64,000 bases of DNA from NCBI GenBank assembly GCA_947069175.1, contig CAMTDV010000009.1:10859663-10923662 (forward strand), read 5' to 3'. The DNA comes from Scalesia atractyloides. Taxonomy: Eukaryota; Streptophyta; Magnoliopsida; Asterales; Asteraceae. Below, in pieces: positions 21,609 to 32,399 of this stretch; the stretch's first letter is position 1, and each line of letters begins with the position of its first letter. A model generated the notes under the pieces. The model worked only from the letters and a program-made list of their open reading frames with translations. It did not search any database and had not been told where the DNA came from. A program made the translations under genes and the position numbers.

Positions 21609-22170
21609 GTTGGAATACGCTTGGTGTCAACCGGTATCGAACCGGTACTGGAATCGAAAATACCGGTGCGGTCTTGTTCGGTATCGGTACATGAAGGTAA
21701 AAACCGGTACCAGCCTGGTACATAAAACGCCAAAGTCAGTACCGAATTGATATTGAAAATCCTTTAGTTCGGGAAATTTGGTACTACTACCTGGTACCGT
21801 TTGCTCATCCCAGATCATGGGTACCATACGAACAAAAACGGTATCGTACAATTTTTTTTGTTGATTTTCTTCAACTTTAATGATTTCTTTTTTTTAGTTT
21901 CAAGGGTAGGGATGAGCTCGGTACCAAACGATACCGAATCAGTATTGGTATCAAAAATATTGGTTATGGTATATGAAGGTAAAGACCGGTAGCGAACCGA
22001 CACCGGGAACGTCAAAAGTCGGTACCAAATTGGTACTTAAGATCTTTCGGTTCGGGAAATTCGGAACCGGTACCCAGTACCATTTGCTCATCTTTGACCA
22101 CGGGTTTCATACGAACAACATCATTAACATACAACTTTTTTGGTTGATTTTCTTTCAGTTATCTTTTAGT
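21609..22170. mobile_element. Tandem pair of GGTACC-rich hAT-like MITEs with shared flank
   Basis: Two elements, about 21609-21812 and 21907-22096, have TAGGGATGAGCTCGGTACC-type left ends and GTTTGCTCATC right ends. Each is followed by a similar flank (CATACGAACA, then TTTTTTGTTGATTTTCTT). The pair therefore arose by duplication of element plus flank, not by two insertions. Target duplications are not recognisable. Confidence 0.65.
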
Positions 22171-22199
22171 TATTTTTTCTAAATTTTCTTTTTATTTTT

Positions 22200-22307
22200 G
22201 TCAGCGGTTTCGTACGCAACGCGCTCGTAGTGATTTCAAAACACATATAAACACATACTAAATAACGAAAGAAGTTCGCTGCAACGCGGCGACATTGATT
22301 AACCTAG
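22200..22307 (+). mobile_element. Helitron-like 3' terminus, plus orientation
   Basis: GTTCGC-TGCAAC-GCGGCG makes a short hairpin about 13 nt before CTAG at 22304-22307, followed by host T. A second GTACGCAACGCGCTCG word lies at about 22212. The body must extend leftwards, and the captured gene fragments at 16.7-19.5 kb lie on the same strand upstream. The 5' TC end was not found. Confidence 0.5.
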
Positions 22308-23074
22308 TTGTTGATAAATTAAAGTATGGAAATATCAACCCACAATAATTCTCTTGTTGACACCTTTTTACAACCTGCACATTCTTTTATAGTGCAAGAA
22401 TCAAATACAAATTGGGCTTAACGTGAGAAGTGAAGAAGAGAATTTTTTATTTGAATTTTTTTCCCATATACTTAAGTATGATTTTTAATTGCAAAATATA
22501 TAAAAAAATCATGAATTTACTCTAAAGTAATTATGTAATTGCTCTAGAGTTTTCTGGAAAAAGCTTGAATCAATTTTGCGATTTGTCGATTTGATTATTT
22601 GGAACTTGAAACAGTGGCACTCAGTTTTGTGATTTAATCTTGTGGACGGCTTGGAACTTGGAGGACAGTGGCACTGACTCAGGTTAGATATTCTCAATTG
22701 TTGTTTAGGGTGTATTTGCATAATTGCATATTTGAATTTGTTGTTAAAGGCTTATACTTGTTTCATTATTAGATGATTTCAAGTTGTTGTTTAAGGAATT
22801 AGGATTTATTTGCCAATTTCAAGTTGTTTTTATGGAATTAAGATTTAAACATATACTATATCTTTAGAAAACGTATGACTTTTAAAAAAATTAACTTCGC
22901 CAATTATAAAATTTTTAGTTTATAATTGTCGGTCTCAAGCCGGGTAAAGAAGAATTTTATTACTAAATATATTGAAAATAATAGTTTTGCAAAAGGGCCT
23001 CCACTTCATAGTTCGTTTAGGGTCTCCAAAAACGTAGTAACGGCCCTATCCACTTCCTATTTTGCACTTAACAC
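22308..23074. other. Non-coding stretch, nothing recognised
   Basis: AT-rich. Includes short direct repeats of ACAGTGGCACT (about 22613 and 22668) and GATTTCAAGTTGTTGTTTAAGGAATT-like words (about 22780-22850). No gene was supported. Confidence 0.4.
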
Positions 23075-23077
23075 TAA

Positions 23078-23404
23078 GAGCATTCACATCCAACCCACTA
23101 AAAATATACATACATTCCACTAAAAACAACTCATATATCAATATATTTCCACAAAAAACAAATACGTTTTCTCTTTCATTTTCAATTAAATAATATTTTT
23201 ATACATTTATCATTATATTTTCTCTCTCCTTCACTCATAATCACTTTCAATATATATTAAAAAAAGTATAGGGGTGAACAGTGTTCCCCCAAATATACAA
23301 ATGAACAGTGACATTTTCTCTCTCCTCCACTCATAATCACTTTTTATACTATTTATATTTTAAAACCCCACACACATAATTTGATTCCCAGGATGTGAAT
23401 GCTC
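23078..23404. mobile_element. Tourist-like (PIF/Harbinger) MITE, copy 1
   Basis: 3-bp target duplication TAA (23075-23077 and 23405-23407). Terminal inverted repeats are GAGCATTCACATCC and its complement. 327 bp, AT-rich interior with TTTTCTCTCTCCT-CACTCATAATCACTTT repeated at both sides. Sister copy at 45171-45486. The 3-bp TSD fits PIF/Harbinger. Confidence 0.88.
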
Positions 23405-23407
23405 TAA

Positions 23408-23880
23408 GGGTGCTCAATACACATGTGGAGTTGTAAACAATTTTACTTTTATAAAACTAAAAAAATAAATGTGTGATTGGTTGGAAAAGAGTGTGGCCAC
23501 TAATATATGCATTTGTGTCTTTAGTTTAGGTGTAGAGTATGTCCTTTATGTTGGGTGTAATGTAACCTGTTTGTTTCCATCTCTATTAGCGTCTCGCAAA
23601 GAGCTAGCGAGTGAGTGAATACAATGGTTTCTTCTTGTCGTTCTCACTAATTTTATTATATTCTCCTGTTTTATATTAGTTTCGAACTCAACATACATCA
23701 ATTTTTACTCGTTGATACCCGGTTGTTATGCCCGAAACCCATGAGCATACCCGATACCCGCGGGTATACCCGATGGATAATTATCCGTCCCATACCCGAC
23801 GGGTTTTGGGCGGGTATGAGACAAGTTTTTGTAACCGGGTATGGGGTTGGGATTAGCTACACCTGCCCCATTAACATCCC
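23408..23880. other. LTR-like tail and CCCG-rich hAT remnant
   Basis: 23500-23700 reads like the R-U5 end of a copia-type LTR (long CT-rich leader ending near CAACATACA), not delimited. 23710-23878 is dominated by ATACCCGA/CGGGTAT words and ends GCCCCATTAACATCCCTA, matching the right end of the TAGGG hAT MITEs. Its left end is not identifiable. Confidence 0.4.
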
Positions 23881-24193
23881 TAACTGAGAATAAGAAATGT
23901 TTTGTACTGTTAAATAATCATTCTTTTGACTAGTTAGGTTGGTTTGCTTTGCGATCAATCAATGTAGTTTTTCTTCTTAATCAATGGCATTGAACTTTTA
24001 ATTCGTGTTGTTATATTTTTAGTATTTTACACCAAGTTTGGCACACGCAACAAAACATATGAGCTCATTACCGAATTATTTCCCCTTGTTATAACATATA
24101 CTTGATCGAGCCATTTAGCTTTAACCCATGTGTGGTGTTTCATTCATAAATTTACTCCACTTTTGGAAATTTAGTTCGCTGTTTTTGTTACAT

Positions 24194-24393
24194 TTTTTTT
24201 AACGGCTAACTCCTTTCCACGTGTAAACCCACCCTTTCGGAGCTATGTCCAAAGGAGGACTACTCGATCACTGCTAGAAAGCGTAGCACACCCCTGATGC
24301 GCAGAAACCCCATAGAATAGGTAAAACTGCGCCCCCCTTGGACTCGAACCTGGGTAAAACCCCAGGCCAAGCTTTCACCGAGATGGGAACAAC
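24194..24393 (-). mobile_element. tRNA-derived SINE with 17-bp target duplication
   Basis: Minus sense. A B box GGTTCGAGTCC lies near 24345. The body ends GGAGTTAGCCGTT followed by A8 (24194-24200). Flanking direct repeats are CGCTGTTTTTGTTACAT (24177-24193) and CGCTGTTTTTCTTACAT (24394-24410), 16 of 17 matching. The polyA tail, internal Pol III box and long TSD are diagnostic of a SINE. Confidence 0.88.
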
Positions 24394-24419
24394 CGCTGTT
24401 TTTCTTACATATCTTGTTT

Positions 24420-24870
24420 ACAGAAAAAAGAAATTTTTTTAAAGGTGAACTTCAATAAAAAAACTGAAAGCATCAACCCAAAAATAGGGCGGCCACAAAA
24501 AATTACAAGTTTACACCAATCCGACCACAACATACTTTTTAACTTCCCCTATTTTTGACCCAAAAAAATTCTAACGTCTTGACCTCGGTAATGATATGCT
24601 CAATCCGAAGCGGCTTACCTTGAAACTTGAGCTCATTCCTCGCACGCAAAAGACTCCAACACCCAATCGTTATAATCCCTTGAAAAATCCTCTTCGCGGG
24701 GTCGTTTAGACCAACAAAGTTATGCAATTCCAAGATATCACAAACCGAGAAAACGAATTTTTTTTTGGAACATTACACCACATGCTTATATGTTGCCATA
24801 AAATGGAAGCAACCGTATAAGACGTGAAAATGTGTTCCGCAGACTCATCTTCCAAAAAAATAAAGAAAAT
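24420..24870 (-). pseudogene. 3' end of a LINE (ORF2 C-terminus and tail)
   Basis: Reading minus, DESAEHIFTSYTVASILWQ and WCNVP match the end of the reverse-transcriptase zinc-binding domain (zf-RVT). After a frameshift, ARNELKFQGKPLRIEHII and FFWVKNRGS give the typical LINE C-terminus. The 3' UTR (TTTTTTTATTGAAGTTCACC) ends in an A-rich run near 24430. It is 5'-truncated at about 24870, as usual for LINEs. Confidence 0.75.
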
Positions 24871-25084
24871 ATCTATTTTACCGACTTTGAGAATTAAATA
24901 AAGAAGAGACGCGTGTTAGCTAGAATTTTGATAATTAACTCTTCCTCATTCGATTAATTAAGGGGTTTAAAAGCTCTCAATTATATTGTCACACGCTATT
25001 TTGGAACAATCATTCAATTAAACTTGTTATAACCACAATATTGCATGATAAGTATATTCTTATGTGTCGATGGCCTCTTGCCCG

Positions 25085-25197
25085 GCCTAGTAGCACAAGA
25101 TGCTTATCCCCACCTAAGTGGGGTGAGTTCGACTCTCACGTTGTGAGCAACATATGAATTTTAGGAGTAGATTTTAGATGGTGTGTGTGCCGTTAAA
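25085..25197 (+). mobile_element. Short tRNA-derived SINE
   Basis: Plus strand: GCCCGGCCTAGTAGCACAAG (A-box-like), then GAGTTCGACTCTC (B box), a short body and GTGTGCCGTTAAAA tail. It shares the GCCGTT-A(n) end with the SINEs at 24194-24393 and, less clearly, 41505-41722. No clean target duplication was seen. Confidence 0.65.
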
Positions 25198-25945
25198 AAC
25201 TCACTCTTTGTGTTTTAGTCTCTATAGTCGATTATTATTGCTAGTTATGGTAGTTAAATCATTTAAGTCACTACTAGATCATAATACTTGATATGTAACG
25301 TTAAGTCACTGTTAATCAATAAATAAGGGGGTGCATTTTCACATATTAAGGGTGAAGGGGACATCTTCGGGATTGGGGGTTCGGGTTCATCAGGTTAGGC
25401 GGGATGAGTGCCGCAAATGGCATGGGATGGGATTTGGGGTGGAAGTTCATGATAGTGAACTCGAGATGAAATCCAAAGAGATGACTGTTAGCACAACAAT
25501 TTGGGAATTTTAGATGGGATTTCAATTCTAATTTTTAGTGCCTCATAAAATTTTGGTTCATTAGGTTCAATTTACGTAAAAAAAAATAAGGTGTCATTCC
25601 TTCATTGGTGTCATTTGGTTCATTTTGAAGTACTCTCACACCCATGTGTGTATGTAAGATTAGAAATAAATTATTAATTATGGGTGGGAATTGGCTACAA
25701 AATTATTTTTTCCTACAAAGTGTAAAAACTTATAAAAGACCACATGTCAACCAAAAAACATACTCAAAACCCACAAATAACAAATTGAAGATTACTAAAA
25801 CGCCATATTTGTTGGTTTTGTGTTGTGTTTTGGATGATAAGGCTTTGATTATCGAATGACTAACATTAGTGTGTTTTATGTTGATTATCATGTTGTGTTT
25901 TTTATTCATAGTTTTATGATTGTGTGTTTGAAGTTTTTATGGACA
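25198..25945. other. Non-coding stretch
   Basis: No gene or repeat structure is clear. The short frames at 25331-25513 and 25644-25859 have no recognisable motif. From about 25880 it grades into the satellite unit (TGTGTTTTA words). Confidence 0.4.
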
Positions 25946-27165
25946 ATTAGGGTTTTCCTATTGTGTTTTAGTGATCTTCACTCTGTTAATTATGGGTTTT
26001 GAGTGTGTTTTATAGCTGAAATTGTGGTGTTTTATAACTGTGTACACTTTCTAGGAAAAGTGAACTTTGTAACAGAACCCCACCCAATTAATTATATAAT
26101 AAAACAAATAAGTTAATAAACTAACTAGATAAATTTGTTTTTATTTTAAAGATCAATTTTGTGATATCAAATCATTATTAATTTACCATTTAAGATTTAT
26201 AGTATCAAATGAAAATAATTCATTCATTAGTGGGGTAATTCAGTACATGACTAAAAATAAATTACATTCGCACTTACGTTTTTATAGGGGGTGAAAGATT
26301 TTGATAATGCCCTTATATTATTCCGCATGGGCATCATTAGGGTTTTTCTATTATGTTAGTGATCTTCACTTTGTTAATTGTGGGTTTTAAGTGTATTTTA
26401 TAGCTGAAATTGTAGTGTTTTATAACTTTATACACTTTGTAGAAAAAATGAACTTTGTAATCGAACCCCACCCAATTAATTACATATTAAAAAACATAAG
26501 TTAATCAACTAACTAGATAAATTTGTTTTTGTTTTAAAGATCAGTTTTGTGATATCAAATCATTATTAATTAATTTACCATTTAATATTTATAGTATCAA
26601 GTGGAAATAATTCATTCATTAGTGGGGTAATTCACATGACAAAAATATATTACATCCGCACTTAGCTTTTACAGGGGCGTGAAAGATTTTGATAATGCCC
26701 TTATATCATCTTCATGGGCATTATTAGGGTTTTCCTATAGTGTTTTAGTGATCTTCACTCTGTTAATTGTGGGTTTTAAGTGTGCTTTATAGCTGTAATT
26801 GTGGTGTTTTATAACTTTGTACACTTTATAGGAAAAGTGGAATTTGTAGCCGAACCCCCCAAATTAATTATATAATAAAACATTTAAGTTAATAAACTAA
26901 CTAGATAATTTTTTTTAAACTGCATCTCGATCAGGGCTATAAACTAACTAGATAAATTTGTTTTTATTTTGAAGATCGGTTTTTGTGATATCAAATCATT
27001 ATTAATTTACTATTTAAGATTTATAGTATCAACTGGAAATAATTCATTCATTAGTGGGGTAATTCACTACATGACTAAAAATAAATTACATCATCACTTA
27101 GTCAATACGTAATGGGGCTTTATATGGGAGTAAAAGATTTTGATAATGCCCTTATAGACCTACCA
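25946..27165. repeat. Tandem satellite, three ~390-bp units
   Basis: Units start ATTAGGGTTTT at 25946, 26336 and 26723 (spacing 390 and 387). Each contains GATCTTCACT-TGTTAATT, TGTGG(T)GTTTTATAACT, AACCCCACCCAATTAATTA, TCATTCATTAGTGGGGTAATTCA and GATTTTGATAATGCCCTTATA. The third has a ~45-bp insertion at about 26905 with a duplicated AAACTAACTAGATAA. Units are similar but not identical, so the array is not recent. Confidence 0.88.
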
Positions 27166-27608
27166 TCCCCCATAAGCATTATAGGGCATGAAGATAGAGG
27201 AACATTTCTAGAATAATGCCCATATGGAGGAAAAACAAGGAAACTAATAAATTAAAGGGCATTAAGAAGGCTTAACCATTACATGAAGCATTATAATTGT
27301 GATGTGGCAAAAAATGCCCCTTAAGACCATGTGTAATGGTTAACGCTTCATAAGGGGCATTTTTCACCACATCATCATAAAGCCCATTCAAAAAGTTTGT
27401 AATGGTTAATGCCTCTCTTAATATCATTTCATTGATTACTTTCTTTTTTTTTTCTCTCCTTATTGGGCATTATTCTAGAAATGCCCAACCTCTTCATGCC
27501 CCTATAATGCCCATGAGGATGGTATGGGGGCATTATCAAAGTTTTTCATGCCCATATAATGCCTATTACCTATGGTCTAAGGGGCATTAATCATTACTCA
27601 TGGTCTTA
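27166..27608. mobile_element. Inverted-repeat (foldback) element containing a TTAAGACCATG MITE
   Basis: An outer inverted repeat pairs TAATGCCCTTATAG and TTCTAGAATAATGCCCATA (27140-27240) with TTGGGCATTATTCTAGAA and GCCCCTATAATGCCC (27460-27520). A MITE within it is bounded by TTAAGACCATG (27321) and CATGGTCTTAA (27599-27608). The GGGCATT word is iterated throughout. A palindromic TTAA at the ends leaves the target duplication ambiguous (TTA/TAA would fit Tourist). Confidence 0.6.
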
Positions 27609-27689
27609 AAAAAGGCAAAATCATCTAAACCGCGACTACGCAAAATAACATTTCAAAATCTAATTTGTTAAGTATTATAAATCTTAAAG

Positions 27690-28205
27690 GAGTGTATTAA
27701 GCAGGAAACCCGTTGTTGCCGTTCTTATTTCTGATTGTTATGGAGGTTTTGTCATGCATTTTTTTCAAAAATGGGGGAAGTCGGGATTTTTAAGGGTATT
27801 AACCCACCCCCACCCCCACCAAAGAAGGTGAATAGTCAAAAGAAAACATCGTAAGTGTTTCTGGATTACTTAGAGTCTTTTATGCTTGCTCGGGTCTCAA
27901 AATTAATTTGTTTGAGTCAAACATATATTAGATTGGGGTGGGATCCACGAAGGCAATCTCCGCTGAGGTTTTGGGGTGTAATAGAGAAGATATGCCTTTA
28001 ATATATTTAGGGATTATGGTGGGGGCTGATATGAATAGGCTTAACAATCGGAAACCGATTGTTGATACATTCGATAAAAGCCTCTTCTTGGAAAGCTAAA
28101 ACTCTTTCGATTTGGTGGGGGCTTGCCTTGATTCGTGCAGTATTAGAAGGCCTCTCGATTTATTATTTCCCCTTATATAAAGCTTCCAACAGTAACATCG
28201 GTATT
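27690..28205 (+). pseudogene. LINE ORF2 reverse transcriptase, part 1 (interrupted)
   Basis: In shifting plus frames: GNPLLPFLFLIVME (RT motif normally RQGDP-SPFLF), then ACSGLKINLFESNIY, MPLIYLGIMVGADMNRLNN, SSWKAKTLSIWWGLALIRAV and IYYFPLYKASN. These are the consecutive landmarks of the C-terminal half of a plant L1-type RT. Frameshifts and a C-rich insertion near 27800 show decay. It stops at the junction with the tandem family-1 element (28206). The downstream zinc-binding domain resumes at 38682, but about 200 residues in between are missing. Confidence 0.8.
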
Positions 28206-29241
28206 TCATCGCTATCCCATATAGTCGACCGGTAGCATAACGCACTTTGCGATCATCAGGGCAATCGCAATTTAGAAAAGTGTTCTCCATTTCTTCAAAC
28301 CAATGGAGGAGAGCGGTGACGCCTTCAGTCCCTTTGTACTTCGGAGGGTCGCATGATTTGAAATGCTTGTAGGTGCATTTAGTGATATTTGAGGGAGAGT
28401 TGATAATGTTTTGGTTTTCTTGATTGACAGGATTAGCGGTGAGTGCTGGTTGAACTTGGATTACAATGTTGGGTATTACGGCAGCCATTTGATGAGCGAT
28501 TTGGGTTCATGGGTCGCATTAGGAATGAACATTCATAAAATAATTATAGAAAAATAAATCTACTACATCCATAGGATGTCTTGGGTTTTGCTCGCCATTA
28601 GGCCCTACATGCCGCCATACTTTACCTGTGTAATCATGTGGGCCCCCATGAATACCGGTTTTTCATATGGTTCGGACGGGTTTGCCAGGTTGCGTACACA
28701 AAAACCCGGAGAAAATCGAGAAATATGTATACAACGTGTGATATTCGGAATGTGTCCAGGTGTAGACACGGTGACACCTCAAAGTAGGTTAGTTCGAACG
28801 ACGTTTGGTGTGGCATGCTTTGGCCTAATAGGTCATTCGTACTCTCATCGTTGGTCCCCAGGTAGGCAAACTGGTCCGTTATATTGGACTTATACGAATG
28901 CCAACCTAGACAGGACGTTCCGACTACCGGTACTTGTACCCTTCCAGTTACTACATGCCCGTCGCAGAACTTACTTTGATGAGATTTGAAAATTGCAACA
29001 AAATCTTTGGATTATGAGAGTATGAAAATAAATTGAACACATGAACATCGATATATGTATAATGAATATGTATATAAGCATGTATGTTTGACTGTAAAAT
29101 GTAAACAAATATGAAACAAATAAATATCACAAGTTTGTATGTAACCACCTAATCAATTAAAATTTAGGCAGACTATAGTATAGGCTCTAAGGGTCTAATA
29201 ACCTATCCTATATCCCTATAGTCATGGCTCTGATACCAATC
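28206..29241 (-). pseudogene. Truncated second interior: primer site, leader and gag start
   Basis: Near-identical to 35010-36044. The primer site TGGTATCAGAGCC (complement at 29226-29238) matches initiator Met-tRNA and is three bases from the LTR end. A ~740-bp leader follows. Gag opens at ATG 28488 (MAAVIPNIVIQVQ) and runs 94 codons to ATGRLYGIA, where LINE sequence begins. One residue differs from the other copy (QP for QQ). The plus-strand frame at 28576-28989 lies in the leader and is not a gene. Confidence 0.85.
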
Positions 29242-31872
29242 TGTCACACCCCGACCCCAGCGGAAAAGGTGATCGGGGCATGATTGGGTTATCATCAAAG
29301 CTCATGACATTTATTATGCGTTTCATATTCATTAAATACAATTTAATGGAAATTTACAATGAATATTACAACATGCTCTAACTATCAATCTAAGCTTCTT
29401 TGTTCTCTTCTAAGGCATTTCCTATGTTTTCCCTGCTTCAACCTGTTCACCTGTATCATGTGTAAAAAGGGCTTTTGGGTCAACATATGTTGGCGAGTGA
29501 ATCCTATGGAAAACATTTGAACAAGTTTATTATATTGATTATGAAATATGTGCACAACCAAACATGAGTAAAAATAGATGTAAACTTATTCAACAATCAT
29601 AAGATATTAAATAAAGCACACATGAACAATAATGGAACATTTAGAGGCACGCGTTGCTCAACTCGTCTCTCACGAGGAACTGATGGGCCTAATGAATGAA
29701 TTGCATAAACATGATAATATGAATGACACAACTACAAACAATATAACCTCAATGATACACACATGAACAATAATGAATTGGTTTTGAGGCACGCGTTGTT
29801 CAACTCGTTTCCCACGAGGAACTGATGGGCTTAATGAATGAATTTCATATAATTTGACGAAATGAACTAAGTAATCACAACAATATAAACAATCTAAGTT
29901 TAGGTCATGATATGGTATGGCACAAATTTAAATAAACGAGTTAATTATTTGAGACACATGACACACCCCAAAACGTGTAATTAAAAGGGGGAGTTGTAAG
30001 ATTCACTCACAGTGGGTGCGTTCGGTTGATGATGTTGAATGCACGCGAAAGTGGTTTTAACCACGAGTGAGATTAACCTAGATAAATCGCATTATGGTTT
30101 AGTAAGTAACGGATTTTATTAATCTATTTTAGTAGAATTGTTGGGTGTATTTTTGTGAGTTTAAGGCTATTTTCTAACCTTTAAAATGTTATTTTTAAGT
30201 ATATTTAATTGATTTTTAATTAAAATAATTAAAAATAATAATAAAAAAATTTGATTTTTTTGCTACAGTGACCGTTGACTTTGACCGGTTGACCGTTGAC
30301 TAACCGTTGACCGGTTCGTGATGCGTATTGTTGTGCGCTGAGTGAGGCTCGAACCCGAGACCTCCCGTACGCGTGCACGCAGCTCTACCAACTGAGCTAC
30401 GTGTCTAACCCGTTATATATCTGTTTTTAATTATATATATATTAATTATGTTAAACAGAAAATCCTTTTATTTTAAAAACGATTTAATTGATTCGGACGA
30501 TGCGCTCCACAGGTCTCGAACCCGGGACCCGTGGGTTATGATAACACACAGTCCACCGCTGGACTGTGTGTACAACTTGTTAACTTAACTGATTTTTGTT
30601 ATACTTAAACACAAATTAATTATTTTCATTTCTGACTTATATAAAAAGCTTAATAATTGTCCGGGTCGATGCAGAAGACCGGACTCGAACTCGTGCACTT
30701 TGATTAAACATACACACAGTCCACCACTGGACTATGTGTCTAACTTGGTTATTTTTCCGATTATTAATATACTTAACATATATATAAAATGAATCCGGTT
30801 CAGTTAACAAAAAAAACATTTTTATTTACGCAGCGTGTGTGGAACAGGATTCGAACTCGAGACCTTTGTGTGTTTATCGTGCACACAGTCCACCGCTGGA
30901 CTGTGTGTCTAACCCGAGTTAATTCTTGATATAAATTATACTTATGAGTTACCGAACTTCATCTTCTTCGTTGAGTTTTAACCAGAATCGATAACTGACT
31001 GGTTCAATGTTTTAATCGGTTTCTTAGCGTGTTTCAGTTCATTACGGTGAGATATAAGTGAAAAGAAAAAGAAATTAGGCGAAGAGGTATACCGACTGTC
31101 TTCCTCTGTTTTCTGGCAGAACTCCGGCGACAGCAATAGGCTCCGGCGACGAGTGTCTTGCAGCAGCGAGTCTCCAGAAAGCTTGAAAAAGGTATGGGTG
31201 ACTTCGGTATAAGCTTAGGGGGTTCAATAAGGCTCGGAAATGGAGAACCTGGTTTTCCGGCGACGAACAGAAAAATTCCGGCGAGAGAGTTTTCGCCGAG
31301 AAAGGGTGTGGTTTTGAGCGAAAGTGTTTGCAGAGGTTCGAGGTGGTTTTTATAGGGCAAATTATCGATGAACTTGGTCTGATTTCCGACTGGATTCGTC
31401 GGTTATAAAAACTCCGGCGGTTATAGCTTTGGTCGCGGACTCAGACGTCGGTTATAACCGATGTCTTAGTAATGGTTTACGTTATAACGGAAGATGTCGT
31501 TAAAACTCGCGAGATTGTCGGGATTTCCGACGACTGAACTTTTGGGCGCCGGTTTTGAATTCGGAAAGTCAAGATATGAAAATGATCTTAATAATTAACA
31601 TGTAGCATCAGTGGCGCAGTGGTTTGTGTGTTGTGTGTTGAGTCGTTGCTGGACCGGTTACTGACCCGGGTTCGAAACCCGGCAGAACCAAAACATTTTT
31701 ATTTTGCGATTTTTAACAGTTTTTCAAAAACTAATTATATATTCCCGTATAAAAATTGATTATGTATCGTTTAAAATTATTTTGGGCATTTAATTCGCAA
31801 CGAAAATTTTAACTGACTGTTCGGTTGATAAACGGAGCGGGTTTGGTAAATCCGTTTTTGACGGATGTTATA
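29242..31872 (-). mobile_element. Family-1 LTR, copy B (2631 bp)
   Basis: From TGTCACACCCC (29242) to GATGTTATA (31872). The usual terminal TACA has mutated to TATA. TATA box TATAAAAA (minus) at 31347-31354 places U3 at about 520 bp and leaves a ~2.1-kb R-U5. It is very close to LTR C, with scattered substitutions and short indels (for example a 5-bp deletion near 37503 in C and an (AT)n length change near 37240), so the element is young. It is the 3' LTR of the complete interior and at the same time the 5' LTR of the partial one. Confidence 0.92.
30333..30913 (-). other. Four tRNA-like modules in LTR B
   Basis: Modules at 30333-30407 (tRNA-length, perfect D stem), 30501-30573, 30669-30744 and about 30831-30913 on the sense strand, 440-1010 nt downstream of the TATA box and hence inside the transcribed leader. 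The third has CCACTGG and a broken pair in the hairpin (ACTATGTG). An antisense module lies at 31611-31687 (plus) in U3. Confidence 0.68.
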
Positions 31873-31913
31873 GTATCCCCTGCTTTTTAGAAATTTCGTC
31901 CCGAAATTTAAAT
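31873..31913 (-). promoter_or_regulatory. Polypurine tract and leftover of a Tekay/Del-type pol end
   Basis: Minus strand: AAATTTCGGGACGAAATTT, then CTAAAAAGCAGGGGATAC next to the LTR. The FGDE-type AATTTCGGGACGAAATT motif normally lies at the very end of pol in plant Tekay/Del chromoviruses just before the purine tract. Here it survives without pol. Confidence 0.65.
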
Positions 31914-32399
31914 TGTGATATATTTGACTAAAAGAATGGTGGTGTTTAGTTTGGCAGTTACATGCTTAGGAAAAGTAAGGGTTTAAGTTTTTGTTCGAGG
32001 CGGTAACGTTCCTTGTAAAGGTTAAGTACCCTATTACAGGAATCGCTTTTTGTTGCCTACTGTAAGAGTATTGATAAGCAGAAATTATTCGCTAACTATG
32101 ATATCATGCATAAAAGTTTGAATATGTTTGGAAGTGTATGGTTATATCCTAAGGCAAAACTTCTAACACTACAACCTACATGGAACATAAATAAACACAA
32201 CAGCTGATATTTGAACATAAATAAACACAACTGCAAGTATTTGAATCCACATTCTGATAACATATATGTTTGAATGGTGGAAGTTCCTCTCTCGTTTGTT
32301 ATGATGGAGAGGTTAGTTTATGTAGAAACGGAACACAATCCAATCTCTTTAAATAGCAAGATGATATAAATGTAACACAAATTTCAACCAAGGCAATAC

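Noticed and set aside
21627..22015. Overlapping ORFs rich in Tyr-Arg-Phe
   Set aside because: Translation of GGTACC-type simple words in hAT MITEs.
28576..28989. 137-codon plus-strand ORF
   Set aside because: Lies antisense in the retroelement leader; the duplicate at 35441-35668 is broken by small indels.
31034..31360. 108-codon minus-strand ORF shared by LTRs B and C (also 37839-38165)
   Set aside because: Its ATG lies upstream of the LTR TATA box and the frame is closed in copy A (1804-2019). Sharing is explained by the LTRs being near-identical.
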